DNA from: Leifsonia aquatica H1aii
GTDB lineage: Bacteria > Actinomycetota > Actinomycetes > Actinomycetales > Microbacteriaceae
Assembly: GCF_000633535.1 (NCBI RefSeq)
Contig: NZ_AYMR01000041.1
Span: 1 to 32,826, forward strand
Reading direction: 5' to 3'
DNA length: 32,826 nt
In this document: positions 14,034 through 21,775 of the stretch, one piece after another
Position numbering within the stretch: the stretch's first letter is position 1
How the letters are laid out: the number at the start of each line of letters is the position of its first letter
Made by a program: the position numbers and the translations under genes
Notes under the pieces: generated by a model
Told to the model about the DNA's origin: nothing
The model's input: the letters and a program-made list of their open reading frames with translations, nothing else
Databases searched by the model: none

Positions 14034-15050
14034 TCAGTCGAACACGACGCTCACCTTGTCCGCCGCTCCCGGTGTCGCGGCGAGGGCGAGCGCGTCGAGG
14101 GCCTTCTCGAAGGGCAGCCGGTCGCTGACGATCAGGGCGTACTTCTGCCAGTTCTCGATGATGTCATCGGTGACCTCGAAGATCTCGGTGGGGTATCCCA
14201 TCGACCAGACGATGGTCAGTTCGGTCGGGAGGATGCCGCCGAAGTCGAGTTCGACCGGTCGCTTGTGCACGGCGACGATGCCCAGGGTCGCGCCGTGCTT
14301 GGCGATGGCGGCGACGGTCTGCGGGATGGAGCCGACGCCGGCCGCATCGAGGTAGATGTCGGTGCCGGGACGGACCCCGCGCACCATGGCCGTGGAGCCG
14401 TCGCCGTGCAGCTCGACGAGCCGGGCGGCGAGGTCCTCCTCGGCGGAGTTGATGACGGCGTCGGCGCCGATCTCGAGCGCCTTCTCCAGGCGGGTGGGCA
14501 GGATGTCGACCACGACGATGTGCCCGGCGCCGCGACGGCGGTAGCCGAGGAGGGCGCCGAGACCGATCGGGCCGGCACCGAAGATGACGACCGTGTCGCC
14601 GCCCTTCGGGTCGGTTCGGTTGACGGCGTGGGACGCGACAGCCATCGGCTCGTTGAGGGCGGCCACCTCCCACGGGATGTCCGCCGGGATGACGCGCAGC
14701 TGGCGGCCGATCTCGGCGTCGCGGACGACGACGAACTCCGACAGCGCACCCTGCGCCCCGCCGGAGCCGAGCAGCCCGTCGGTGAAGGCCATCGTGTCGA
14801 TGACGACGTGGTCTCCGACCGCGATCCCCTCCACCTGCTCCCCCACCTCCACGACCTCGGCCGCGGGCTCGTGCCCGAGCGGTGTGGCGCCCTGTCGCGG
14901 CGGGATGCCGCCGAGGTGCGCGTACATGGCGTCGGAGCCGCAGATCCCGCACGCCTTGATCGCCAGGAGCACGTCGGCGGGCCCGGCGGTCGGCTTCTCG
15001 ATGTCCACCCACTCGATGGTGTCGACTCCGGTGACTCGGATGGATTTCAC
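14034..15050 (-). CDS. Zinc-dependent alcohol/polyol dehydrogenase (MDR family)
   Basis: A 338-residue medium-chain dehydrogenase. The N-terminal GroES-like domain holds the catalytic-zinc ligands in ACGICGSD (Cys37) and GHE (His60-Glu61). The Rossmann fold has GAGPIGLGALL at about 158-168 and an Asp (VVVDILP) at the end of the second strand, suggesting NAD(H) preference. The four-cysteine structural-zinc lobe expected around 90-115 is absent (DTMAFTDGLLGSGGAQGALSE). GTG at 15050 is chosen for its AAGGAG ribosome site 7 nt upstream; extending to 15107 would add residues that do not fit the family. It is divergent from a LacI-family gene that probably controls it. A sugar-alcohol substrate is likely; I cannot specify it. 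Confidence 0.92.
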   Translation of the reverse strand: MKSIRVTGVDTIEWVDIEKPTAGPADVLLAIKACGICGSDAMYAHLGGIPPRQGATPLGHEPAAEVVEVGEQVEGIAVGDHVVIDTMAFTDGLLGSGGAQGALSEFVVVRDAEIGRQLRVIPADIPWEVAALNEPMAVASHAVNRTDPKGGDTVVIFGAGPIGLGALLGYRRRGAGHIVVVDILPTRLEKALEIGADAVINSAEEDLAARLVELHGDGSTAMVRGVRPGTDIYLDAAGVGSIPQTVAAIAKHGATLGIVAVHKRPVELDFGGILPTELTIVWSMGYPTEIFEVTDDIIENWQKYALIVSDRLPFEKALDALALAATPGAADKVSVVFD

Positions 15051-15067
15051 GACGCGCTCCTTCTGGT

Positions 15068-15095
15068 GATCGCGGACGATCGCGGGTGATCGGCC
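15068..15095. promoter_or_regulatory. Three 10-bp-spaced GATCGSGG direct repeats
   Basis: GATCGCGG at 15068, GATCGCGG at 15078 and a related GATCGGCC at 15088 are spaced exactly one helical turn apart. They lie between the dehydrogenase start and the LacI gene promoter. Possible regulator-binding repeats; no protein is assigned. Confidence 0.3.
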
Positions 15096-15136
15096 GGTAC
15101 CCGTCACGGTAGTTACAAAATCGAATTAGTGCACGC

Positions 15137-15142
15137 TAGGCT
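15137..15142 (+). promoter_or_regulatory. -10 element (TAGGCT) of a leaderless promoter for the LacI gene
   Basis: TAGGCT ends exactly 6 nt before the GTG at 15149, and no Shine-Dalgarno is present. A weak -35 (GTTACA, 15112-15117) lies 19 nt further upstream. Confidence 0.55.
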
Positions 15143-15148
15143 CGGGCG

Positions 15149-16078
15149 GTGGCCGTGACGATCAAGGATGTGGCACGGGCGAGCGGCGTCTCACCCTCGA
15201 CCGTGAGCTTCGTGCTCAACAGCACGCAGGGTCAGGTGATCACGCCGGCGACGCAGCAGAGGGTGCGGGAGGCGGCGCACTCGCTCGGCTACGTGCCGCA
15301 CGGTGTCGCGCGGGCGCTTCGCGAGGGAACCTCGCGCGTGGTGCTGCTGGATGTGGGCGCGCGGCGCGGCGGCCCGATACTGGAGGGCTTCATCCTCGGG
15401 ATGAGCACGGAGCTCGCGGCGCACGGCCACAGCCTCCTGGTGCAGCACGGCACCCACGACCATGCCCTGCCGTCGGCGATCGCCGCCGTGTCGCCGCGGG
15501 CGGTGGTGGACATCTCGGGTCCCTTCCGGCACGTCAACCCCGAGGCGCCGGAGGGCGGCTGGGTCTACGGCCTCGCCTCGCACGCGCTCACCCAGCTCGC
15601 GCACCTGCGCGAGCGCGGGCATTCCGTCGTCGCGTTCGCGACCCCCGGGCCGCACGCGGCCCTCCCGCACGACCGCCCGCCGCACGACCGCCTGCCGCAT
15701 CTGGCGCAGGCCGCGGAGCGTCTCGGTCTCGCGGCGGCCGGAGTCCTCGCGGCGGGGGCCGACCGCGACTCCACGGCACGGGCGATCGCCGGGCTGCTGC
15801 GACGGCATCCCGAGGTCACCGCCGTCGCGGCGGTCGATGACGAGACGGCATTGGCCGTCCTGTCGGCGCTGCCGTTGGTCGGGCTGGCCGCGCCCGGCGA
15901 TCTCGCGGTGATCGGCTTCGGCGACAGCGAGTTCGGGGCGCTGTGGGCGCCCGCGCTGACGACGGTTCACGTGGAGGCGGAGCAGCTGGGAGCGCACGCG
16001 GCCCGGGTCGCGATCGGTCTCGACCCGGTCCCGGAGCCGACCACCGGTTCCCGCGTCGTCATCCGGGAGTCGGCCTAG
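15149..16078 (+). CDS. LacI-family transcriptional regulator
   Basis: A 309-residue regulator. The N-terminal helix-turn-helix is textbook LacI: VTIKDVARASGVSPSTVSFVLN, then the hinge LGYVPHGVARALREGTS at about 50-66. The periplasmic-binding-protein-like core follows (LDVGARRGGPILEGFILGM, then AVAAVDDETALAVLSAL and DLAVIGFGDSEFGALWAPALTTV). A His/Pro/Asp-rich loop (PHDRPPHDRLPH) near residue 170 is unusual. GTG at 15149 is supported by a TAGGCT hexamer 6 nt upstream; the GTG at 15155 is an alternative start two codons on. Divergent orientation with the zinc dehydrogenase suggests it controls that gene and itself in response to a sugar. Confidence 0.94.
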   Translation: MAVTIKDVARASGVSPSTVSFVLNSTQGQVITPATQQRVREAAHSLGYVPHGVARALREGTSRVVLLDVGARRGGPILEGFILGMSTELAAHGHSLLVQHGTHDHALPSAIAAVSPRAVVDISGPFRHVNPEAPEGGWVYGLASHALTQLAHLRERGHSVVAFATPGPHAALPHDRPPHDRLPHLAQAAERLGLAAAGVLAAGADRDSTARAIAGLLRRHPEVTAVAAVDDETALAVLSALPLVGLAAPGDLAVIGFGDSEFGALWAPALTTVHVEAEQLGAHAARVAIGLDPVPEPTTGSRVVIRESA

Positions 16079-16094
16079 AGGCACCCAGCTGACG

Positions 16095-16132
16095 CAACAC
16101 GCCGCGCCCGCAGATGCGGGCGCGGCGTGTTG
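16095..16132. terminator. Bidirectional terminator, 17-bp perfect stem
   Basis: A 17-nt arm (16095-16111) pairs perfectly with 16116-16132 around a 4-nt agat loop. It lies between the converging LacI gene (ends 16078) and Clp gene (ends 16169). It is the strongest hairpin in the window. Confidence 0.85.
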
Positions 16133-16168
16133 GGTCTACTCGTTCGGTGCCTGGCGCAGGCGGCCGGG

Positions 16169-18712
16169 TCAGGCGGCCGCGGCGAGGACGGACCGCGCGC
16201 TCACGCGCAGCTCGCCGCCCGCGGCGTCCACCAGCACGGTGCCGCCCTCGGCGACCTCGCCGGTCACCATCAGGTCGGCCACGCGGTCGTCCACCTCGCG
16301 CTGGATGACGCGGCGCAGCGGACGGGCGCCGTACTCGGGCTCGTAGCCCGCCTCGGCGATCCACTCGACGGCGGCCTCGGTGGTCTCGAACGCGATGCCG
16401 CGGGAGCCCAGCCGGGAGGCCGTGGCGGTCAGCAGCAGGCGGACGATCGACCGGAGCTGGTCGGTGTCCAGCTTGCGGAAGAGCACGATCTCGTCGATGC
16501 GGTTGAGGAACTCGGGGCGCATCGCCTCGCGCAGCTTGCCCATCACCCGGTCGCGCAGGTCCTTCTCGGACGAGAAGCCGTCCGCGCCCGGTGCGACGAA
16601 GCCCAGGGCTCCGCTGCGGGAGGCGAGGAACTCCGAACCGAGGTTGGAGGTCATGATGACGGCCGTGTTGCGGAAGTCGACCGTGCGACCCTGACCGTCG
16701 GTGAGGCGCCCGTCGTCCAGCACCTGCAGCAGCAGGTTGAAGACGTCGGGGTGGGCCTTCTCGATCTCGTCGAACAGCACGACCGAGTACGGGTTGCGGC
16801 GCACGCGCTCGGTGAGCTGTCCGGCCTCGTCGTACCCGACGTATCCGGGAGGGGCGCCGACCAGGCGCGCGACGGTGTGCCGCTCGCCGAACTCGCTCAT
16901 GTCGAACCGCAGCATCGCCTTCTCGTCGCCGAACAGCGAGGCCGCGAGCGACTTCGCCAGCTCGGTCTTGCCGACCCCCGTGGGGCCCAGGAACAGGAAG
17001 CTGCCGACGGGGCGGCGCTCGTCTCCCAGGCCGGTGCGGTTGCGCCGCACGGCCTTGGCGACCACGGTGACCGCGTCGTTCTGACCGATGACGCGCTCGT
17101 GCAGCTCCGACTCCAGGCGGGCCAGGCGCTCGCGGTCGGCCTCGCCGATGCGGGACACCGGGATGCCGGTGGCGCGGGAGACGATGGCCGCGATCTCGGG
17201 CTCGTCCACGACCCCGTCGGGTCGCGGCGCGCTGCCGAGCTCATCGAGGGCGTGCTGCACCGACTCGATCTCGTCGCGCAGGCGCGACGCCTCCTCGTAG
17301 TGCTCGCCGGCGACCGCGGAGTTCTTCTCGGACTCCAGGGTGGCGAGCCGCTGCATCAGCTCGGACGCATCCACCCGCTTGCCCAGCGACAGGCGCAGGC
17401 GTGCGCCGGCCTGGTCGATCAGGTCGATGGCCTTGTCGGGCAGGAAGCGGTCGGAGACGTACCGGTCGGAGAGCTCGACGGCGGCGCGGAGCGCGTCGTC
17501 CGTGTAGCGGACGCCGTGGTGCTCCTCGTACGCCGCGCGCAGCCCGGCCAGGATGAGCACGGCGTCCTCCACGCTGGGCTCGCCGACCGTCACCGGCTGG
17601 AAGCGGCGCTCGAGCGCCGGGTCCTTCTCGATCCGGCGGTACTCCTTGAGGGTGGTCGCGCCGATCAGGTGCAGGTCGCCGCGGGCCAGTCGGGGCTTCA
17701 GGATGTTGCCCGCGTCCATACCGCCGGATTCGCCGGGCCCTCCGGCGCCGACCACGGTGTGCAGCTCGTCGATGAACACGATCAGCTCGTCCGTTCCGGC
17801 GCTGATCTCGTCCATGAGCGCGGTGAGCCGCTCTTCGAAGTCGCCGCGGTACCGGGTCCCGGCGACCATCGCGGCCAGGTCGAGAGTGACGACCTTCTTG
17901 TCCCGGAGCTGCTCCGGGACCTCCCCCGCCACGATCGCGCGGGCGAGGCCCTCGACGATCGCGGTCTTGCCGACGCCGGCCTCGCCGACCAGCACCGGGT
18001 TGTTCTTGGTGCGACGCGAGAGGATCTCGACGGTCTGCTCGATCTCGTCGAGCCGGCCCACGACCGGGTCGAGCCGGCCCTCGCGGGCGAGCTCGGTCAG
18101 GTCGGTGCCGAAGCGGTTGAGCATCGGGGTGTCCGACGCGCTCTCGGCGGCCTCGGGCTCCTCCAGGCCGCCCGTGCCGACGGTCGCGGTCTGCCGCATG
18201 GCGTTCGTGAGGGCGTCCGCGGTCACGCCGGCGGCCGCGAGGACCTGCCCGGCGGGGGCGTCCTGCCCGATCACGAGCGCGAAGAAGAGGTGCTCGGGGT
18301 CGATGTACGTCGATCCGGAGGCGCGGGCCACCTGGTACGCGTGGAAGAGGGCGCGCTGGGCCGAGGGCGTGATGGAGGCGGCGTCCGCATCCACCAGCTC
18401 GCCGGAGGCCGGGAGGCGCTGCTCGGCTGCGAGCACGACGCGCGCCGGGTCGACGCCGATGCCGCGCATCGCGTCGGCGGCCGGCTCCTCGCCCGCCATG
18501 ACACGCAGGATGTGCAGGGCGTCCAGCTCGCGGTGGCCGTGCTCCAGGGCGAAGCGGCCTGCCTCGGCGAGGATCTCCTGCGTCCGCCGGCTCAGGAACC
18601 GGCTGATGTCGATCGAGCGCGCGGCGCGCGCGCGCTCACCCGCGAGGTAGCGGGCCAGGAACTCGTCGAACGAGCCGGCCCCGCCGCTCTCGGGAGTGAA
18701 GTTCTCGGGCAC
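16169..18712 (-). CDS. ClpC-type AAA+ unfoldase, heat-shock controlled
   Basis: An 847-residue Hsp100 protein with two ATPase modules. The N-domain is about 30-175. Module 1: GEAGVGKT (243-250), Walker B FIDE (313-316), arginine finger ERR (368-370). Module 2: GPTGVGKT (576-583), [11 protein letters not shown] (644-654), GARPLRR sensor 2. The middle domain is only about 40 residues (450-490), as in ClpC and unlike the long ClpB coiled coil. ALGF at 702-705 matches the LGF/IGF-type ClpP docking loop, so it should feed substrates to ClpP. GTG at 18712 is preferred for GGAG 6 nt upstream; ATG at 18757 lies inside the operator. The HAIR operator upstream implies HspR control. It is transcribed alone, with no clpP or hspR nearby. 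Confidence 0.93.
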   Translation of the reverse strand: MPENFTPESGGAGSFDEFLARYLAGERARAARSIDISRFLSRRTQEILAEAGRFALEHGHRELDALHILRVMAGEEPAADAMRGIGVDPARVVLAAEQRLPASGELVDADAASITPSAQRALFHAYQVARASGSTYIDPEHLFFALVIGQDAPAGQVLAAAGVTADALTNAMRQTATVGTGGLEEPEAAESASDTPMLNRFGTDLTELAREGRLDPVVGRLDEIEQTVEILSRRTKNNPVLVGEAGVGKTAIVEGLARAIVAGEVPEQLRDKKVVTLDLAAMVAGTRYRGDFEERLTALMDEISAGTDELIVFIDELHTVVGAGGPGESGGMDAGNILKPRLARGDLHLIGATTLKEYRRIEKDPALERRFQPVTVGEPSVEDAVLILAGLRAAYEEHHGVRYTDDALRAAVELSDRYVSDRFLPDKAIDLIDQAGARLRLSLGKRVDASELMQRLATLESEKNSAVAGEHYEEASRLRDEIESVQHALDELGSAPRPDGVVDEPEIAAIVSRATGIPVSRIGEADRERLARLESELHERVIGQNDAVTVVAKAVRRNRTGLGDERRPVGSFLFLGPTGVGKTELAKSLAASLFGDEKAMLRFDMSEFGERHTVARLVGAPPGYVGYDEAGQLTERVRRNPYSVVLFDEIEKAHPDVFNLLLQVLDDGRLTDGQGRTVDFRNTAVIMTSNLGSEFLASRSGALGFVAPGADGFSSEKDLRDRVMGKLREAMRPEFLNRIDEIVLFRKLDTDQLRSIVRLLLTATASRLGSRGIAFETTEAAVEWIAEAGYEPEYGARPLRRVIQREVDDRVADLMVTGEVAEGGTVLVDAAGGELRVSARSVLAAAA

Positions 18713-18731
18713 GTGATCTCCAGTTTCTAAA

Positions 18732-18752
18732 GTTGAGTGATGTGCACTCAAG
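18732..18752. promoter_or_regulatory. HAIR operator (HspR-binding inverted repeat)
   Basis: GTTGAGT (18732-18738), a 7-nt spacer, then ACTCAAG (18746-18752). The HAIR consensus is CTTGAGT-N7-ACTCAAG, so on the minus strand it reads CTTGAGT-N7-ACTCAAC with a single mismatch. It lies 20 nt upstream of the Clp start codon and overlaps TTGAAC/TTGAGT sequences that could serve as the -35. Confidence 0.85.
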
Positions 18753-18911
18753 TTCAACGAAACCGGTAGCGGGATATTCCCCGGAGCACCCGGTCGATCC
18801 TGTCCGCTTGCAGAGAACGCTCGGAAGGCGTTGCATCAGGAGCATGACTCGCTGCCGCCCCGACTCCCCCGCCCGCACCCCCGACCGGGCGACCGGCCCG
18901 AAGGCCGGCCG

Positions 18912-19313
18912 ATGAGCGCGGCCCGCACCACCGTCCGCATCCTCCTCGGCGCCGGACTCGTCTTCGCCGGTGTGAGCCATCTCACCTTCGCGCGGAAGGA
19001 CTTCCAGGCCCAGGTGCCCGACTTCGTGCCGCTCGACCCCGACACCACCGTGCTCGCCTCGGGCGTCGTGGAGATCGCGCTCGGGACCGCGCTGGCCGTG
19101 ACCCCGCAGCGGAAGGGGCTCGCGAGCCGCAGCACGGTCGGCTGGGCGGCGTCCGCCTTCTTCGCGGCCGTGTTCCCCGGCAACGTGTCGCAGTGGCAGA
19201 ACCACCGCAGCGCGTTCGGGCTCGACACCGACCGCAAGCGCCTGATCCGCCTGGCCTTCCAGCCCCTGCTGATCGCCGCCGCCCTCTACGGCACCAACGA
19301 CCGGCGCCGATAG
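18912..19313 (+). CDS. DoxX-like small membrane protein
   Basis: A 133-residue integral membrane protein with about four hydrophobic segments (around 8-24, 45-62, 75-92 and 112-127). The opening VRILLGAGLVFAGVSHLTFARKDFQAQVP, the PDF/PLD motif and the WQNHRSAFGLDTDRKRLIRLAFQ tail are typical of DoxX-family proteins, which are linked to thiosulfate or redox-stress functions in some species; the role here is unknown. ATG at 18912 follows a GAAGG about 9 nt upstream. The stretch 18753-18911 before it has no gene I can support; a 23-codon frame at 18844-18915 overlapping its ATG was considered and set aside. Confidence 0.8.
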   Translation: MSAARTTVRILLGAGLVFAGVSHLTFARKDFQAQVPDFVPLDPDTTVLASGVVEIALGTALAVTPQRKGLASRSTVGWAASAFFAAVFPGNVSQWQNHRSAFGLDTDRKRLIRLAFQPLLIAAALYGTNDRRR

Positions 19314-19318
19314 CACGT

Positions 19319-19339
19319 CGACGTTCGCGCCGAATGTCG
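19319..19339. terminator. Possible bidirectional terminator hairpin
   Basis: CGACGTTCG (19319-19327) and CGAATGTCG (19331-19339) pair over 9 positions with one G-T, around a 3-nt loop. It lies just past the DoxX stop codon and before the converging TetR stop codon. Confidence 0.4.
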
Positions 19340-19388
19340 CCTATCGACGCCGCTTTCGCGACTTTCGTGACGAATGCCGGAGCGGTGC

Positions 19389-19988
19389 TCAGCGCGCGTC
19401 GACGCGCAACCAGCGCAGGGCGGCATCCACGGCATCGGCTGGATCGCCCGCGTCGCTCGCCGCCCAGTCGACGAGCGCCGAGCGGCTCGCCGCCTCATAG
19501 GCGGCGGCCACCGCGTTCGCGACGGCGCGCGGCGCGTCCGGCAACCGCGCGGCGATGTAGTCGGCGAGGTCGGCCGTCCACGGGAGGTTGCTGCGCTGAC
19601 CGAACGCGGCGAGCTCCGGCTCGGTGGAGACCAGGGTCGCCCACTGCGAGCCGAGACGGCGCACGGAATCGTGCGACACCGAGCTGACGACGGCGTGGCG
19701 CAGCACGTCGGCGAGCGGTTCCCCGGGCGCGGCCGCGGCGAGCGCGGATGCGAGGCGTTCGCGCGCCGCGTCCACCCCGGTCCAGGCGATGGCGGCGCGG
19801 GTCTGGAAGTGCCGGAGCAGGGTGCGCTCGCTCACACCGGTCGCCTCCGCCAGGTCTCGCCAGGTCGTCTGCTCGTATCCCCGCTCGCTCCAGAGCAGGA
19901 TCGCCGCCTCGGCGACGGCGTCGTGATCCACCACGGACGGGCGGCCCCGGCCACGGGAGGTCGCGGTGCGGTCGGCGGAATCGGTCAC
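19389..19988 (-). CDS. TetR-family regulator
   Basis: A 199-residue TetR protein. The helix-turn-helix occupies about residues 25-65 (AVAEAAILLWSERGYEQTTWRDLAEATGVSERTLLRHF); the rest is a helical ligand-binding domain ending in DAALRWLRVD. GTG at 19988 has a TAGTCT hexamer 7 nt upstream and no Shine-Dalgarno, suggesting a leaderless transcript. It is divergent from a short-chain dehydrogenase gene 75 nt away, its likely target. AGACTA and TAGTCT sequences in the shared promoter mirror each other. Confidence 0.92.
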   Translation of the reverse strand: MTDSADRTATSRGRGRPSVVDHDAVAEAAILLWSERGYEQTTWRDLAEATGVSERTLLRHFQTRAAIAWTGVDAARERLASALAAAAPGEPLADVLRHAVVSSVSHDSVRRLGSQWATLVSTEPELAAFGQRSNLPWTADLADYIAARLPDAPRAVANAVAAAYEAASRSALVDWAASDAGDPADAVDAALRWLRVDAR

Positions 19989-19995
19989 GGCGGCG

Positions 19996-20030
19996 AGACT
20001 AGCACTGCCTCCACTTTTTTGGCGTAGTCT
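19996..20030. promoter_or_regulatory. Divergent promoter with mirrored TAGTCT hexamers
   Basis: On the minus strand TAGTCT (20001-19996) ends 7 nt before the TetR GTG. On the plus strand TAGTCT (20025-20030) could be the -10 for the dehydrogenase, giving a leader of about 27 nt with an AAAGGA site. The two hexamers are an inverted pair with a 23-nt spacer, so they may also be operator half-sites. Confidence 0.45.
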
Positions 20031-20063
20031 GTCAATAATGTTCACCCGTAGAAAGGACATCCC

Positions 20064-20864
20064 ATGACACGCACCTCCGTCGTCACCGGTTCGGCGTCGG
20101 GCATCGGCGCCACGACCGCCGCCCTGCTCCGCGAGCGCGGCGAGACCGTCATCGGCGTCGACCTGCGCGGCGCCGAGGTCGAGGCCGATCTCTCCACTCG
20201 CACGGGCCGCGCCGAGGCCGCGAAGGCCGTGATCGCCCTCGCGGGCGGCCGCGTCGACGCCGTCATCGCCTGCGCCGGCATCTCCGCGCCGATCGCCAAG
20301 ACCATCTCGGTCAACTTCTTCGGCGTCACCGAGCTGCTCGAGGCGCTCCTGCCGGCGCTGCGCCAGTCGGACGCCCCGCGCGCCGCCGTCGTGTCGTCGA
20401 TGGCGTCGCTGCAGCAGAACTCCGCCGAGATGGTGGAGGCCGCCCTCGCCGGCGACGAGGCGCGCGCGCTCGAGATCGCGCAGGGCTATGTCACCGACGA
20501 CCCGATGACCGGCTACATCGTCTACCCGTCCTCCAAGCGCGCCCTCGCCCGCTGGGTGCGGCGCGAGTCCATCTCGGAGGCCTGGGCCGGCTCCGGCATC
20601 CCGCTCAACGCGGTGGCACCCGGCACCGTCGTCACTCCGATGACGGCGGAGCTGCTGGCGACCCCCGAGGGCGCCGCCATGGTGGACGCCTCCGTGCCGA
20701 TGCCGTTGAACTACCACCAGCCCCCGGAGTCGATCGCGAACCTCCTGATCTGGCTGACCAGCGCCGAGAACACCCACATGGCCGGTCAGGTGATCTACGA
20801 CGACGGCGGCGCCGACGCCACCCTGCGCGGAGACGACATCTGGTCCTGGAACGACGCCTCCTGA
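20064..20864 (+). CDS. Short-chain dehydrogenase/reductase (3-alpha-hydroxysteroid dehydrogenase-like)
   Basis: A 266-residue NAD(P)-dependent oxidoreductase. The cofactor loop is TGSASGIG (8-15), the acidic VDLRG after strand 2 suggests NAD, CAGIS replaces NNAG, and the catalytic Ser (111/112), Tyr154 and Lys158 (YPSSK) are in place. The insert between Ser and Tyr (SLQQNSAEMVEAALAGDEARALEIA) resembles 3-alpha-hydroxysteroid dehydrogenase/carbonyl reductase proteins. ATG at 20064 has an AAAGGA ribosome site. It is divergent from a TetR gene that likely represses it. The physiological substrate, a ketone or steroid-like compound, is uncertain. Confidence 0.9.
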   Translation: MTRTSVVTGSASGIGATTAALLRERGETVIGVDLRGAEVEADLSTRTGRAEAAKAVIALAGGRVDAVIACAGISAPIAKTISVNFFGVTELLEALLPALRQSDAPRAAVVSSMASLQQNSAEMVEAALAGDEARALEIAQGYVTDDPMTGYIVYPSSKRALARWVRRESISEAWAGSGIPLNAVAPGTVVTPMTAELLATPEGAAMVDASVPMPLNYHQPPESIANLLIWLTSAENTHMAGQVIYDDGGADATLRGDDIWSWNDAS

Positions 20865-20983
20865 CGCGCCCGCCGGAGCCCGGAGCACGTCCGGAGCTCC
20901 GCCCGGCCGACCGCGAGATCGCCGGAGATCCGGCGACCTGAGCGGCGCGTCGCCGCGAGACTCCGGAGTCCCGGCGATCCGCC

Positions 20984-21022
20984 CGCTGCCGCCGCACGGC
21001 CCCGCGCTGCGCGGCGGCAGCG
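20984..21022. terminator. Stem-loop in the gap after the dehydrogenase gene
   Basis: CGCTGCCGCCGC (20984-20995) pairs perfectly with GCGGCGGCAGCG (21011-21022), loop 15 nt. It is 120 nt past the dehydrogenase stop and 27 nt before the next -10 hexamer. It may terminate the upstream transcript and insulate the operon. A smaller GACTCCGGAGTC palindrome is at 20959-20970. The rest of 20865-21049 shows no gene. Confidence 0.5.
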
Positions 21023-21049
21023 GCCGATACGCCTGTCGGCCGGGCGGAG

Positions 21050-21055
21050 TACGGT
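21050..21055 (+). promoter_or_regulatory. -10 element (TACGGT) of a leaderless promoter
   Basis: TACGGT is followed by exactly 6 nt and then ATG at 21062. No ribosome site is present. It should drive the hydrolase/oxidoreductase/YcaQ-like operon. Confidence 0.55.
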
Positions 21056-21061
21056 CGGTGC

Positions 21062-21775
21062 ATGGAGATCGTCCTCGTCCCCGGCTTCTGGTTGAACGCG
21101 AGCGCGTGGGAGCGGGTGACGCCCGTGATCGAGGCGGCCGGCCATCGCGCCCACCCGCTGACGTTGCCCGGACTGGAGGCGGTGGAGGCCTCCCGGGCCG
21201 GCATCGGCGTCGCCGAGCAGGTCGCGGCGATCGTCGGGGCGATCGACGCCACCGGCACTCCGGGAGCACGCGATGTCGTGCTCGTCGGGCACTCCGGCGG
21301 TGGCCCGCTGGCGAATGCGGCGCTCGACGCCCGGCCCGACCGCGTGGCGCGCATCGTCTTCGTCGACTCCGCTCCCCTCTCCCCCGGCGACGTCATCCCG
21401 AGCGGGCTGACCCCGGTCGACGGCGAGGTGCCGCTGCCGGACTGGGACGACTTCGACGATGAGGACCTGGTGGACCTCGACGACACGCTCCGCGACGTCT
21501 TCCGTCGCACCGCCGTCCCTGAACCGGGCGACGTGGTGACCGGCGCCATCGAGCTCCGCGACGATGCCCGCCGCCGAGCGGTGCCGGCGACGGTGATCGC
21601 CTGCGAGTTCGGGGAGGCCGACCTGCGCCGCTGGGTCGCCGCCGGCGAGGGGTTCTGCCGTGAGCTCGGCGCTCTCGACCGCTACGACGTCGTCGAGCTG
21701 CCGACCGGCCACTGGCCGATGTTCACCCGCCCGGACGCGGTGGGGGCGGCGATCGCCGAGGCGGCCGGACGGTGA
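21062..21775 (+). CDS. Alpha/beta-fold hydrolase
   Basis: A 237-residue cytoplasmic esterase-like enzyme. The nucleophile elbow is GHSGG with Ser78; His217 in TGHWPMF is the likely catalytic base; the oxyanion region is LVPGFWLNASAW near the N-terminus. The acid residue is not obvious by eye; a stretch rich in Asp (DWDDFDDEDLVDLDD, about 126-140) sits in the cap region. ATG at 21062 follows a TACGGT -10 by 6 nt. Its stop overlaps the start of the FAD oxidoreductase (GTGA), so the products are made together. Confidence 0.9.
   Translation: MEIVLVPGFWLNASAWERVTPVIEAAGHRAHPLTLPGLEAVEASRAGIGVAEQVAAIVGAIDATGTPGARDVVLVGHSGGGPLANAALDARPDRVARIVFVDSAPLSPGDVIPSGLTPVDGEVPLPDWDDFDDEDLVDLDDTLRDVFRRTAVPEPGDVVTGAIELRDDARRRAVPATVIACEFGEADLRRWVAAGEGFCRELGALDRYDVVELPTGHWPMFTRPDAVGAAIAEAAGR

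Noticed and set aside
13989-15089. Plus-strand frame opposite the zinc dehydrogenase
   Set aside because: It is antisense to a well-conserved enzyme, with Asp/Val/Gly/Arg-rich sequence and no domain.
16127-18730. 867-codon plus-strand frame opposite the Clp gene
   Set aside because: It is a complementary-strand artefact of a highly conserved AAA+ gene.
18844-18915. 23-codon frame ending in ATGA overlap with the DoxX gene
   Set aside because: An AGGAG lies upstream but is too close to the ATG, and the peptide is Arg/Pro/Thr-rich with no known match. Evidence is too weak to call.
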